DNA from: JAVXGM01 sp036657395
GTDB taxonomy: Bacteria > Bacillota > Clostridia > Peptostreptococcales > Anaerovoracaceae
Direction: 5' to 3'
NCBI GenBank assembly: GCA_036657395.1
Contig: JAVXGM010000002.1
Location: forward strand, 124,001 to 188,000
Length of the DNA: 64,000 bases
Below the pieces are notes generated by a model. It was given only the letters and a program-made list of their open reading frames with translations, did not search any database and was not told the origin of the DNA. Positions within the stretch are counted from its first letter, which is position 1, and each line of letters starts with the position of its first letter. Shown piece after piece: positions 56,922-64,000 of the stretch. The position numbers were made by a program, and so were the translations under genes.

Positions 56922-58136
56922 TCAGTCTAAACATACAGGTTTTCTAACATGATCTGATTGATCATATAAATTTCTACCTACAAGTAAATTATACATATCC
57001 CCTGCTAAAACATCATATGATAGTGACAATTCCATTAGTGAATCATCTTGTGGAATTTCTTTATTAATATTGGTAATTACAGGGATTGTCAACAATTCTT
57101 CTTGTTTTATCTTCTTTAACAGACTTGAACCTTTTCTATTAAATCCTAACACTCGGCTATATGAAATGTTTCCCTGGAGAATCCGATAAAAATCATTGTG
57201 GGTCATCCCCATCAATGTGTGGCAAAGCAATCTTTTAATTCTTGTTTCCGGGTACCGTTTTGATTTTACAAGCCGAATTAGATCTTGTAAGTTTTTTGCA
57301 TAAACCACTTCTTTTTTTAATTTATTTTCTATACCTTCTTTAGCCATAAAGATTCCCCTTAAGCTCCTACAATCCTCTCTTAAAATCAGTTGGCGTGTAA
57401 AATCAAAGAAGTTTTTTTCCCAAAGAGCGCCTTCCTTTAAAGCGCCTGCAACTGCCTCTGGAACAAATTCTTTTATATTCTCCTTAGGAACATTGTTTCT
57501 GAGGGCTGTACCACTAGCAAAGCTCCCCTTGGTATGCTCATCTAGGTGGCCTGTCCCCTTACGCTGTACAATCACCGGTTCAATGGAACTATCTAATCTA
57601 ATTAGTTGCTTTAAATACTCTATAGCCAAAATATTGTTAGGGCTACATAAAAGAGCCGCTGATTCTACTCCCATAAGTTTAGCTGTAGTTAATTCTCTAG
57701 CCCTGGCATATGCTACTCCTTCCCCGGTCATGCTTTGTATAGTTTTTTTAAATTCATCCCCTTCATTTAGTAGAAAATGGCTTAGGGATTTAAGTTGATC
57801 TAAGGATCCACTTTCACTTCCAAAGCCTATGTGAGTTATACAGCCTAGGCCATTTAAAATTTCAACTCCCCCCCTTGCAAAATATTCTGCACTGTTACAA
57901 GCAAAAACAAAGGGTATTTCCAGAACCAAATCTACTCCAGATTCAATAGCTAATCGACTTCTCGTCCATTTGTCTAGTATAGCAGGTTCTCCCCTTTGGG
58001 TAAAGTTACCACTAATAACGGCCACTACAATATCGGCCTTAGATTTCTCCCTGGCCTTTTCTAAATGATACTTGTGCCCATTGTGAAAGGGATTATATTC
58101 AGCTACTATTCCTAATACATTCATAACCTTTATCAT
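56922..58136 (-). CDS. tmcAL: tRNA(Met) cytidine acetate ligase
   Basis: TmcAL uses acetate and ATP to make N4-acetylcytidine at the wobble position of elongator tRNA(Met). The 404-residue protein has a nucleotidyltransferase-like start (GIVAEYNPFHNGHKYHLEKA) with the HxGH-like motif. VISGNFTQRGEPAILDKW and GFGSESGSLDQL, hallmarks of the YlbM/DUF795 family, follow. The ATG at 58136 overlaps the ylbJ stop by four bases; an ATG four codons later is an alternative. It precedes ackA, which also handles acetate. Confidence 0.92.
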   Translation of the reverse strand: MIKVMNVLGIVAEYNPFHNGHKYHLEKAREKSKADIVVAVISGNFTQRGEPAILDKWTRSRLAIESGVDLVLEIPFVFACNSAEYFARGGVEILNGLGCITHIGFGSESGSLDQLKSLSHFLLNEGDEFKKTIQSMTGEGVAYARARELTTAKLMGVESAALLCSPNNILAIEYLKQLIRLDSSIEPVIVQRKGTGHLDEHTKGSFASGTALRNNVPKENIKEFVPEAVAGALKEGALWEKNFFDFTRQLILREDCRSLRGIFMAKEGIENKLKKEVVYAKNLQDLIRLVKSKRYPETRIKRLLCHTLMGMTHNDFYRILQGNISYSRVLGFNRKGSSLLKKIKQEELLTIPVITNINKEIPQDDSLMELSLSYDVLAGDMYNLLVGRNLYDQSDHVRKPVCLD

Positions 58137-59053
58137 AACATACAGCTTGCCATAATCAAAGCCAATATTCCTGCTATAATACTGTGAGTTATTTTAGTCA
58201 ATACAAAGTACGTGACAGGAATTTTAGACCCGGAAAGCATGCTCATAGATTGGCCTATTATGGACAATCCTCCCCAAGATAAACAAAATGTACAAAGCAC
58301 GCATTTCCACGAGATGGAAATTCCCACACATTCGGATAAGGCACCACATCCTACGGTCATTTCAAAGAACCCTTTTATTAGCCCTTTAAGGGGTGGTGAA
58401 TCAATAAAGCTAAGTATGCCGCTTAAGTGAATAAGATCGGTAACAAACATAAATAACACTACATAGGCTAGTATAATGCCTAGGGCTTTAAATGAAGAAA
58501 AAATAGCATCCGTAAATAGTTCTAACAGTCCCTTGTCTACTATCTTTGTCAATCCAGGTTTAATATACTCATCATTTTTGAAAAACAGAGAATAAATCAA
58601 ACCGTTGATGACTGCGCCCAAATAGTGAGATGTAGCAATAATGATTCCCGCCCAAGTAGAATTCAGCAGTCCTACGCCTACAGCACCAATCATAAAGGTA
58701 GGTCCAGAAGTACTACAAAAACTAATAAGTCGCTTACCTTCCTTTATGGAAATCTGTTTTTCTCGCCGCATATCTCCAATAATTTTTGCACCCATGGGAT
58801 AACCAGAAAGTACACTCATAGCAAAAGGAAAAAGACTTGGCTTAATTAGTCTAGATACACCCATTTGGGTTAAAAAGTTCGCACAAATAAAAAAGGGCAA
58901 CAGTGCCGGCAACACATTTGATGCCCAAAGTGAAATTCCTTTTTGAGTAGCATAAAGAGCCACAGATGGGAAAATTACCATTGCCAAACAACAAGTTACT
59001 GTGATTAATCCAGCTACAATATATTTCTTTTTTTTTGAAAATAAAATATCCAT
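58133..59053 (-). CDS. ylbJ: Sporulation integral membrane protein YlbJ
   Basis: A 306-residue polytopic membrane protein of the YlbJ family, required for normal spore cortex in Bacillus and carrying nucleoside-recognition (Gate)-type domains. Recognisable parts are SNVLPALLPFFICANFL, LSGYPMGAKIIGDMRR and LISFCSTSGPTFMIGAVGVGLL. The start at 59053 has no visible ribosome-binding site and lies in the 3' arm of a hairpin. The 3' end overlaps tmcAL by four bases. Confidence 0.9.
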   Translation of the reverse strand: MDILFSKKKKYIVAGLITVTCCLAMVIFPSVALYATQKGISLWASNVLPALLPFFICANFLTQMGVSRLIKPSLFPFAMSVLSGYPMGAKIIGDMRREKQISIKEGKRLISFCSTSGPTFMIGAVGVGLLNSTWAGIIIATSHYLGAVINGLIYSLFFKNDEYIKPGLTKIVDKGLLELFTDAIFSSFKALGIILAYVVLFMFVTDLIHLSGILSFIDSPPLKGLIKGFFEMTVGCGALSECVGISISWKCVLCTFCLSWGGLSIIGQSMSMLSGSKIPVTYFVLTKITHSIIAGILALIMASCML

Positions 59054-59082
59054 GGTTAATGCTATGCAAAATCCATGGATAT
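59046..59082 (-). promoter_or_regulatory. Hairpin covering the ylbJ start codon
   Basis: Minus-strand arms ATATCCATGG (59082-59073) and CCATGGATAT (59055-59046) pair perfectly over 10 bp across a 17-base loop, followed by TTTATTTT. The ylbJ ATG (59053-59051) is inside the downstream arm. It could be the terminator of the upstream coiled-coil gene, a translation block for ylbJ, or both. Confidence 0.6.
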
Positions 59083-59099
59083 ATGAAATCTTTTATGAT

Positions 59100-59666
59100 C
59101 TATTCGTCGTCCATATCAAGCATGGATATCGGCTGATTATCATCAGCGTTAGTCTGGGTTCTATAAGCCATATCCTTAATTTCTTCTCTGTTTGTAGAAA
59201 GGGTTGCACCAATGTCAGTAAAAGTTTTTTCAATAGTGCCAAACATATCTCCAAAGTACAATGAATTTAGCTGATCCATCTTTTCTTGGAAGTTGAACAA
59301 AATGCTGTCAACGTAATCGTAAGTACTCATTTTTAACTGTTTTGCTGTATCTTCTGTAACTCTCATCAACTCATCAGCTCTCAGTTTAGCCTTAACTGTA
59401 ATATCGTTATTTTCAACTAAGGCTTCCGCCTGTCTTTTAGCTTCACTAATTACGGTTTCATATTCTTTCTTGGATTCTGTAATTATACGTTCCCGCTCAT
59501 TCTTAATCCACTGAGCCTGTTGAATTTCGTCAGGTAGTTCATTTCTAATTTCTCTAACAATTTCCAATAGTTCCTGCGCATCTACCATAATCTTTCCCGT
59601 AAGGGGAAATCCTGATGCGGTATCAACGATTTCTTCGATTTCTTCTAATAATTCTAATACTTTCAT
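59100..59666 (-). CDS. Coiled-coil protein of unknown function next to coaD
   Basis: A 188-residue cytoplasmic protein dominated by a long charged helix. Residues about 35-115 (QWIKNERERIITESKKEYETVISEAKRQAEA) look like a coiled coil similar to stalk subunits of rotary ATPases or DivIVA-type proteins. The C-terminus is acidic. The N-terminus, LELLEEIEEIVDTASGFPLTGKIMVD, is the part that seems most conserved among clostridial neighbours of coaD, from memory. It starts 11 bases after coaD. I cannot assign a function. Confidence 0.7.
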   Translation of the reverse strand: MKVLELLEEIEEIVDTASGFPLTGKIMVDAQELLEIVREIRNELPDEIQQAQWIKNERERIITESKKEYETVISEAKRQAEALVENNDITVKAKLRADELMRVTEDTAKQLKMSTYDYVDSILFNFQEKMDQLNSLYFGDMFGTIEKTFTDIGATLSTNREEIKDMAYRTQTNADDNQPISMLDMDDE

Positions 59667-59677
59667 TGCTATCCTCC

Positions 59678-60163
59678 CTAGATTTTAAGTCTTTTATCCA
59701 TATATTTCAACGTTTCTTCTGGCACCAGTCCTTCAATTGTTCCACCTAAGGCATGTACTTCCTTAATCATGCTAGAACTTAAAAAGGAATATTCCGGGCT
59801 TGTCATCAAGAAGATTGTTTCCACATTTTCATAATATAGTCTGGCATTCATTTGGGCCATTTGAATTTCATATTCGAAGTCTGTGGTCGCTCTTAGTCCT
59901 CGCACAACAACATCAAACTCATTTTCATTAACAAAGTCTGCCAAAAGCCCTGTAAAATGGTTTACCTCTACGTTAGAAAGGTGTCTTGTCGCTGATTCAA
60001 TCATAATTTTACGTTCCTGTAAATCAAACATACTATCTTTTGAAGGATTGCAAATTACTCCAATCACCAATTTACTATAAAGTTTAGCTGCTCTGTTTAT
60101 TATATCTAAATGTCCATTGGTAATAGGATCAAAAGAACCTGTGTATAATGCTTTATTATTCAT
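59678..60163 (-). CDS. coaD: Pantetheine-phosphate adenylyltransferase
   Basis: CoaD adenylates 4'-phosphopantetheine in coenzyme A synthesis. I start it at 60163 (MNNKALYTGSFDPITNGH), nine bases after GGAGG. The 161-residue length is standard. The nucleotidyltransferase motif TNGH lies at residues about 15-18 and the second signature is SPEYSFLSSSMIKEV. It follows rsmD by 57 bases, a conserved pairing. Confidence 0.95.
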   Translation of the reverse strand: MNNKALYTGSFDPITNGHLDIINRAAKLYSKLVIGVICNPSKDSMFDLQERKIMIESATRHLSNVEVNHFTGLLADFVNENEFDVVVRGLRATTDFEYEIQMAQMNARLYYENVETIFLMTSPEYSFLSSSMIKEVHALGGTIEGLVPEETLKYMDKRLKI

Positions 60164-60220
60164 CCTTGTTTTCCTCCAAATAATTGCTTTCATAATTGTA
60201 CCACAATGTAACCGTTAATT

Positions 60221-60757
60221 TCAACTATATATCGACAATAGAATCTTCCCATATCTTCGTTCTGATATTTGTTCATATTTTCCCATTATCTTTGGTATAT
60301 CTTCTCTTCTCGGGTGCTCTGCGACAATTGTCCCTCCTTCAGCTAAAAGATCTAATTCTTCAATGATTAAAAAGCACTCCTCTAGCAAGCCTTTTTTGTA
60401 AGGGGGATCCAAAAAAATCAAGTCACATTTCTGATTGACCTGACTTAATATTTTACGAAAATCCCCCGGAATAACCGTGGATTTTTCCTGTGCCTTACAA
60501 TATTCAATGTTTTCCTTAATGAGCATTATGCTAGCTTTTTGATTATCTCCAAAATAACAATGTTTTGCACCTCTGCTTAAAGCTTCTAATCCTATATTTC
60601 CTGTCCCAGAAAACAAATCTAGCACTACGCTTTTGTATATTTTATTAGTTAAAATGCTGAATAAGGCTTCTTTTACTTTATCTGTAGTCGGCCTAATATC
60701 ATTATTTTTAGGGGTATAAAGTCTTCTTCCCTTGTAATCTCCTGCAATTATTCTCAT
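60221..60757 (-). CDS. rsmD: 16S rRNA (guanine-966-N2)-methyltransferase
   Basis: RsmD methylates G966 of 16S rRNA in the small subunit. The 178-residue protein has MRIIAGDYKGRRL, RPTTDKVKEALFSIL, the SAM-binding VLDLFSGTGNIGLEALSRGA and the catalytic motif FLDPPYKKG. All are family signatures in the right order. A GGAGG lies close upstream of the ATG. Confidence 0.94.
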   Translation of the reverse strand: MRIIAGDYKGRRLYTPKNNDIRPTTDKVKEALFSILTNKIYKSVVLDLFSGTGNIGLEALSRGAKHCYFGDNQKASIMLIKENIEYCKAQEKSTVIPGDFRKILSQVNQKCDLIFLDPPYKKGLLEECFLIIEELDLLAEGGTIVAEHPRREDIPKIMGKYEQISERRYGKILLSIYS

Positions 60758-60970
60758 AAATGGTTCCTCCTTTTTTTAATCAAAGTTATTCTATCATGTA
60801 ATCAAGTAGTAGGCTACCCATATATCTGCCCCATTTGCTACATTTAATTCCACGCAGCTACTTGACTTTGACCTTCAAAGCAGCCTAACTTTATCCTAAT
60901 GTGATTTCTTTTCGCCAGACCAAAGATTTGTCTGTGATTTCCTTCAAGCTTGCATCCAACATGTATACAC
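60758..60970. other. Non-coding interval upstream of rsmD
   Basis: This stretch lies between rsmD and the terminator of the spore-protein gene (total gene-free gap about 307 bases). I see no open frame, tRNA or known riboswitch in it. AAGTAG and CTACTT segments (near 60804 and 60861) could form a loose long-range stem on the minus strand. A TGATAGAAT extended -10-like element lies before rsmD. Nothing here is assigned with confidence. Confidence 0.4.
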
Positions 60971-61012
60971 AAAAAAAAGATATCCACCGAATTGTTTCAG
61001 TGGATATCTTTT
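60971..61012 (-). terminator. Terminator after the small acid-soluble spore protein gene
   Basis: Minus-strand stem AAAAGATATCCAC (61012-61000) pairs with GTGGATATCTTTT (60987-60975) over 13 bp and is followed by further T residues. It is a strong terminator, about 50 bases after the stop. Confidence 0.88.
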
Positions 61013-61064
61013 ATTAATGAATTTGTTAACTTAATTATCTGCTAACTGCAATTTGTTAGTTAGC

Positions 61065-61265
61065 TTATTTTCCTGCTAACTGCTGTTCAGCCATCTCAAC
61101 TAATTTCTTAGTCATATAACCGCCAACATAACCGTTCTGTCTAGCAGTCAAGTTTCCCTTGTCTGCCTGGTCATAGTTAGAAAGGCCAAGTTCATTGGCA
61201 ACTTCAGTCTTTAAACTCTTTAATGCAGGCTTTGCATTAACGTTCATTTTTTCTTGTAATGACAT
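61065..61265 (-). CDS. Alpha/beta-type small acid-soluble spore protein
   Basis: A 66-residue SASP that coats and protects forespore DNA and is degraded at germination. I start it at ATG 61265 (MSLQEKMNVN), eight bases after GGAGG; a GTG nine bases earlier lies too close to that site. The family signature is VANELGLSNYDQADKGNLTARQNGYVGGYMTKKLVEMAEQQL, with the germination-protease site expected near the N-terminal Glu-Leu segment. It is monocistronic with a strong terminator. A sigma-G promoter could not be fixed with certainty. Confidence 0.93.
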   Translation of the reverse strand: MSLQEKMNVNAKPALKSLKTEVANELGLSNYDQADKGNLTARQNGYVGGYMTKKLVEMAEQQLAGK

Positions 61266-61354
61266 GTGTATCACCTCCTGTACGATATTAATTTAACCCG
61301 ACAAGAAAAAACTATGTCATGTAATAATTGCTTTAGTTGTCTACTTTTTCCAAT

Positions 61355-63394
61355 CTATAATTTGAACGCAAAATCTTCGCCGAAAAAATTTTCTACTTTG
61401 TCTTTTAACCCTTCATGTTTTTTATCCTTAAGGAGCGGATCCGCTTTAATTATGGCCATGGCTTCATCTCTTGCTTTTGTTAGAATATCAATGTGTTTGA
61501 CTAAATCGGCCAGATTCAAATCAGGAATCCCATGCTGCCTCGTACCAAACAATTCTCCAGGTCCACGGATTTCAAGATCCTTTTCTGCAATATAAAATCC
61601 ATCCTGAGATTCAACCATAATTTTTGATCTGGCCTTAGCAACTTCGGTATTATTTTTTGAAACTAAAATGCAATATGATTGATAGCTTCCTCTCCCTACA
61701 CGACCTCGTAATTGATGGAGCTGAGCTAAACCAAAGCGTTCTGCGTTTTCAATAACCATCATCGTTGCATTAGGAACATTTATTCCCACTTCAATTACTA
61801 CAGTGGAAACTAAAATATTAATCTCTCCTTCATAAAAGCGTTCCATGATTTTATTTTTTTCTTTGGCCTTGATTTCTCCGTGTATAAGCTCAACACTTTT
61901 CCCCTTGAATTTGGATTTTAACTCATGAAAAACCTCTTCTGCTGATAATACATCTAAAACTTCTGACTCTCCGATTAATGGTGTAACCACATAAGCCTGC
62001 CGTCCCTTTTCTACCTCTTTTTCCACAAAATCATAGCATTGATCCCTTCGGCTATTTTCTATGGTCTGAGTAATAATTTTCTGCCGTCCCGGTGGAAGTT
62101 CATCAATTATAGAAACATCTAAATCTCCATATATAATTACGGCAAGTGTTCTAGGAATAGGCGTAGCTGTCATAACTAAAATATGAGGGTGATTTCCTTT
62201 TTCACTAAGTAATGCTCGTTGATTTACCCCGAACCTATGTTGTTCATCAGTAATTACTAGCCCAAGATTTTTAAATCTAACATTAGGTTGAATAATTGCA
62301 TGGGTGCCTACAAGAATATGTATCTTTCCTTCTTTCAGTTCATCTAATACGGTTTTTTTTTCTTTTGATGACATGCTGCCCACAAGAAGCCCTACTTCTA
62401 TCCCATAAGGCTTAAATCCATCTTTTAAGTCTGCATAATGTTGTTTTGCTAAGATTTCTGTGGGGGCCATTAATACTCCTTGAAATCCGCTTTTAATCCC
62501 CTTATATAGAGCTATCTGTGCAACCACAGTTTTTCCTGAACCTACATCGCCTTGAACTAGTCGGTTCATCATTTGCCCACTAGTAATATTTTCATCTATT
62601 TCCTTTACAACTTTTTTCTGAGCCTTAGTAAGTGAATATGGAAGATTGGAAATATAGTCATCAATTTTCACCTTCTTATCAAAGATAATCCCACCTGCTT
62701 TGTCTGTCATGGTGGCTTTAGCACCAAGGAGACCAAGCTGCAATGTGAGAAGTTCATCAAATATTAGCCGGTATTTTCCTTCAAGCAACCTGCTTTTCTC
62801 CTTGGGGAAATGTACATTGTTTATAGCATTTTCTAAACTGCACAAATTTTGTCTTTCTATTACCTCTGAAGGCATATAATCGATTAAAGGTTCACATTCC
62901 TCAATAATTGTTTTCTGCCACCTTCTTATTTCTCGTTGAGAAATTCCAGATGTGAGTGAATAAATAGGCAAAATCCCCATTTCTCTGTTCTCAGGTGTGG
63001 AAAAATCTGGGTGAACCATTTGCATCTTCCCATTATTTTTACAAGGCACTCCATAAAAGTCATAAGTGTTCCCTAATTTAAATACTTTAGATAAGTATTT
63101 TCCGTGAAAAAAAACAACCTCCATCTGATGCCCATGATCATCAATTAAAAGTCGTAATATTTGCCTTCCTTTTTTATGGTACCCGTCTTGAACAAGAGAC
63201 TTTACCCGTCCTCGTACTAATGCAGGTCGTCCTTGTGTTAATCTATCTATTGATGTAAATGTCCGTCTATCTTGATAATCCCGAGGAAAAAAACATAACA
63301 AATCTTCTATTTTAATAATATTTAACTTCTCTAAAACCGCCGCTTTTTTAGGACCTAATCCCTTTAATGTTGTTACTTGATCTTTTCCATTCAT
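61355..63394 (-). CDS. recG: ATP-dependent DNA helicase RecG
   Basis: RecG remodels stalled replication forks and Holliday junctions. The 679-residue protein has an N-terminal HhH/wedge OB-domain (TTLKGLGPKKAAVLEKL; VRGRVKSLVQDGY). The SF2 helicase motifs include VQGDVGSGKT (Walker A), TDEQHRFGV (DExH-like), MTATPIPRTL and VGRGSYQSYCILV. It begins directly after the Asp23-family gene. The DAK-domain gene (yloV) usually found between these two is absent. Confidence 0.96.
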   Translation of the reverse strand: MNGKDQVTTLKGLGPKKAAVLEKLNIIKIEDLLCFFPRDYQDRRTFTSIDRLTQGRPALVRGRVKSLVQDGYHKKGRQILRLLIDDHGHQMEVVFFHGKYLSKVFKLGNTYDFYGVPCKNNGKMQMVHPDFSTPENREMGILPIYSLTSGISQREIRRWQKTIIEECEPLIDYMPSEVIERQNLCSLENAINNVHFPKEKSRLLEGKYRLIFDELLTLQLGLLGAKATMTDKAGGIIFDKKVKIDDYISNLPYSLTKAQKKVVKEIDENITSGQMMNRLVQGDVGSGKTVVAQIALYKGIKSGFQGVLMAPTEILAKQHYADLKDGFKPYGIEVGLLVGSMSSKEKKTVLDELKEGKIHILVGTHAIIQPNVRFKNLGLVITDEQHRFGVNQRALLSEKGNHPHILVMTATPIPRTLAVIIYGDLDVSIIDELPPGRQKIITQTIENSRRDQCYDFVEKEVEKGRQAYVVTPLIGESEVLDVLSAEEVFHELKSKFKGKSVELIHGEIKAKEKNKIMERFYEGEINILVSTVVIEVGINVPNATMMVIENAERFGLAQLHQLRGRVGRGSYQSYCILVSKNNTEVAKARSKIMVESQDGFYIAEKDLEIRGPGELFGTRQHGIPDLNLADLVKHIDILTKARDEAMAIIKADPLLKDKKHEGLKDKVENFFGEDFAFKL

Positions 63395-63787
63395 TTATCG
63401 TGTTACCTCGATATGCCTTTTAGCAATGTTTTTAGAAATTATGCCTGTGACGATTACCGCCACACTGTTAGGCTCTACACCTGTCATCATTTTAATACTT
63501 TTATGCAGTTTGTCTACAAGGGTATTTGTGACTAGGGTGATGCTAGTACCAAAACGAATTACAATGTATACTCGAAGATCTATACCTTTATCTCCATCGT
63601 TAAAGATGACTTCCATATTATTAGTCTCTTCTGTACCGCCAATTTTGGAAACAAAGCTTAGTGGGCCGCCTTTGTGATTAGAAACAATGACTTTTCCACC
63701 AAATTCTCCTACAACTTCTAAGACAATCCTACCAATAACATTCTTTGTCATTGAAATATTTCCCAATTCTGTCTCTTTAGTAAACAA
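63395..63787 (-). CDS. Asp23/Gls24 (DUF322) family envelope stress protein
   Basis: A 130-residue protein of the Asp23/Gls24 family, membrane-associated stress proteins of Gram-positive bacteria. The chosen start is TTG at 63787, because GGAGG lies eight bases before it; the next ATG (63751) lacks a site. The family pattern is visible in ETELGNISMTKNVIGRIVLEVV and in GIDLRVYIVIRFGTSI and GVEPNSVAVIVTGI. It abuts recG by one base and is co-transcribed with it. Confidence 0.88.
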   Translation of the reverse strand: MFTKETELGNISMTKNVIGRIVLEVVGEFGGKVIVSNHKGGPLSFVSKIGGTEETNNMEVIFNDGDKGIDLRVYIVIRFGTSITLVTNTLVDKLHKSIKMMTGVEPNSVAVIVTGIISKNIAKRHIEVTR

Positions 63788-63812
63788 ATTTTCGTCCTCC
63801 TTAGTTTAATCC

Positions 63813-63842
63813 ATTTTATCATAATTAAACTCTTTTGCACAA
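63813..63842 (-). promoter_or_regulatory. Promoter of the Asp23-family gene and recG
   Basis: Minus-strand -35 TTGTGC (63842-63837), 18-base spacer, -10 TAAAAT (63818-63813) preceded by TGA, an extended -10. Confidence 0.65.
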
Positions 63843-63881
63843 TGTTAATATGGAAATCATATATTAGTAAAGGTGATTAGA

Positions 63882-64000
63882 ATGAATAGAAATAAATGTA
63901 AAAAGAATAAAAGAAAAACACGATGTTGTCCAAAGGATCTTCGTAATCTAGGGTTCGTCATGCTAGTTTTTGGTGCGATCACTTTATGTGCTTTTGTGTT
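63882..64000 (+). CDS. Small membrane protein, partial at the right edge
   Basis: An open frame from ATG 63882 runs off the window (39 full codons). AAAGGTGA lies about six bases before the start. The visible protein is very basic with cysteines (MNRNKCKKNKRKTRCCPKD) and then enters a hydrophobic span (FVMLVFGAITLCAFV), so it is probably a small membrane protein with its basic N-terminus inside the cell. It is divergent from the Asp23-family gene. I do not recognise its family. Confidence 0.6.
   Translation, partial: MNRNKCKKNKRKTRCCPKDLRNLGFVMLVFGAITLCAFV

Noticed and set aside
58851..59069. Alternative-frame open stretch at the start of ylbJ
   Set aside because: It is rich in atypical residues, has no ribosome-binding site and sits within the recognised ylbJ frame.

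Overview
The window looks like chromosomal core sequence from a low-GC, anaerobic, endospore-forming member of the Clostridia. Sporulation genes support this (spo0A, spoIVB, a bofC-like gene, a spoIVFA-like gene, ylbJ and a small acid-soluble spore protein). So do an oxygen-sensitive glycyl-radical enzyme (pflB), the early-cobalt (anaerobic) route to vitamin B12, a LexA box of the Gram-positive type and ribosome-binding sites of GGAGG type. A placement near amino-acid-fermenting Peptostreptococcales/Anaerovoracaceae is possible, but I cannot show it. I saw no rRNA, tRNA, CRISPR array, phage or intact insertion sequence. Most genes lie on the minus strand.

Region 1-14 kb is a tetrapyrrole/cobalamin locus transcribed leftward in two units. 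The first (cbiG, hemB, hemL, cbiET, cbiA) has a plain promoter at 14038-14066. The second (cbiM, N, Q, O, cbiK, cbiD, cbiL, cbiF, hemA, cbiH, running off the left edge) starts from a promoter inside the 3' end of cbiA. It is gated by a cobalamin riboswitch and a terminator hairpin directly before cbiM. Together these genes import cobalt, make uroporphyrinogen precursors from glutamyl-tRNA and methylate and contract the corrin ring.

Region 14-33 kb is mixed. It holds a saccharopine-dehydrogenase-like gene divergent from an AraC regulator, a lipoprotein, a thioesterase, ruvX, ireB, alaS, a ferredoxin-fused aldo/keto reductase and a sulfur-transfer cluster (nifS, nifU, mnmA). It continues with small conserved genes, a fluoride channel, fabF, pflB under a ZTP riboswitch, an iron-sulfur flavoprotein with a small upstream gene, and an M18 aminopeptidase.

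Region 33-45 kb combines sporulation, competence and ribosome genes: spo0A, spoIVB, bofC-like, a surface protein with an SPITG sorting signal, comEA, two radical-SAM-system genes, an HD hydrolase, spoIVFA-like, obgE, rpmA, rplU and recA with its LexA operator. Here bL21 carries an unusual C-terminal extension, and bL27 lacks the usual Firmicutes leader together with its protease gene.

Region 44-64 kb is housekeeping: cinA, pgsA, rimO, ftsK, uppP; asd-dapA on the plus strand; a large cell-wall amidase; rpmF, ackA, tmcAL, ylbJ, a coiled-coil protein, coaD, rsmD, a spore protein, recG and an Asp23-family gene. A partial small membrane protein runs off the right edge.

I did not find a wholly new multi-gene system. 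The strongest leads are regulatory or structural: the bL21 fusion with loss of bL27 processing, the ZTP-controlled pflB, the split control of the B12 locus, the SPITG surface protein inside a competence/sporulation block, a palindromic terminator resembling joined insertion-sequence ends, and hairpins or dyads placed over the ylbJ start and in the rpmF promoter.
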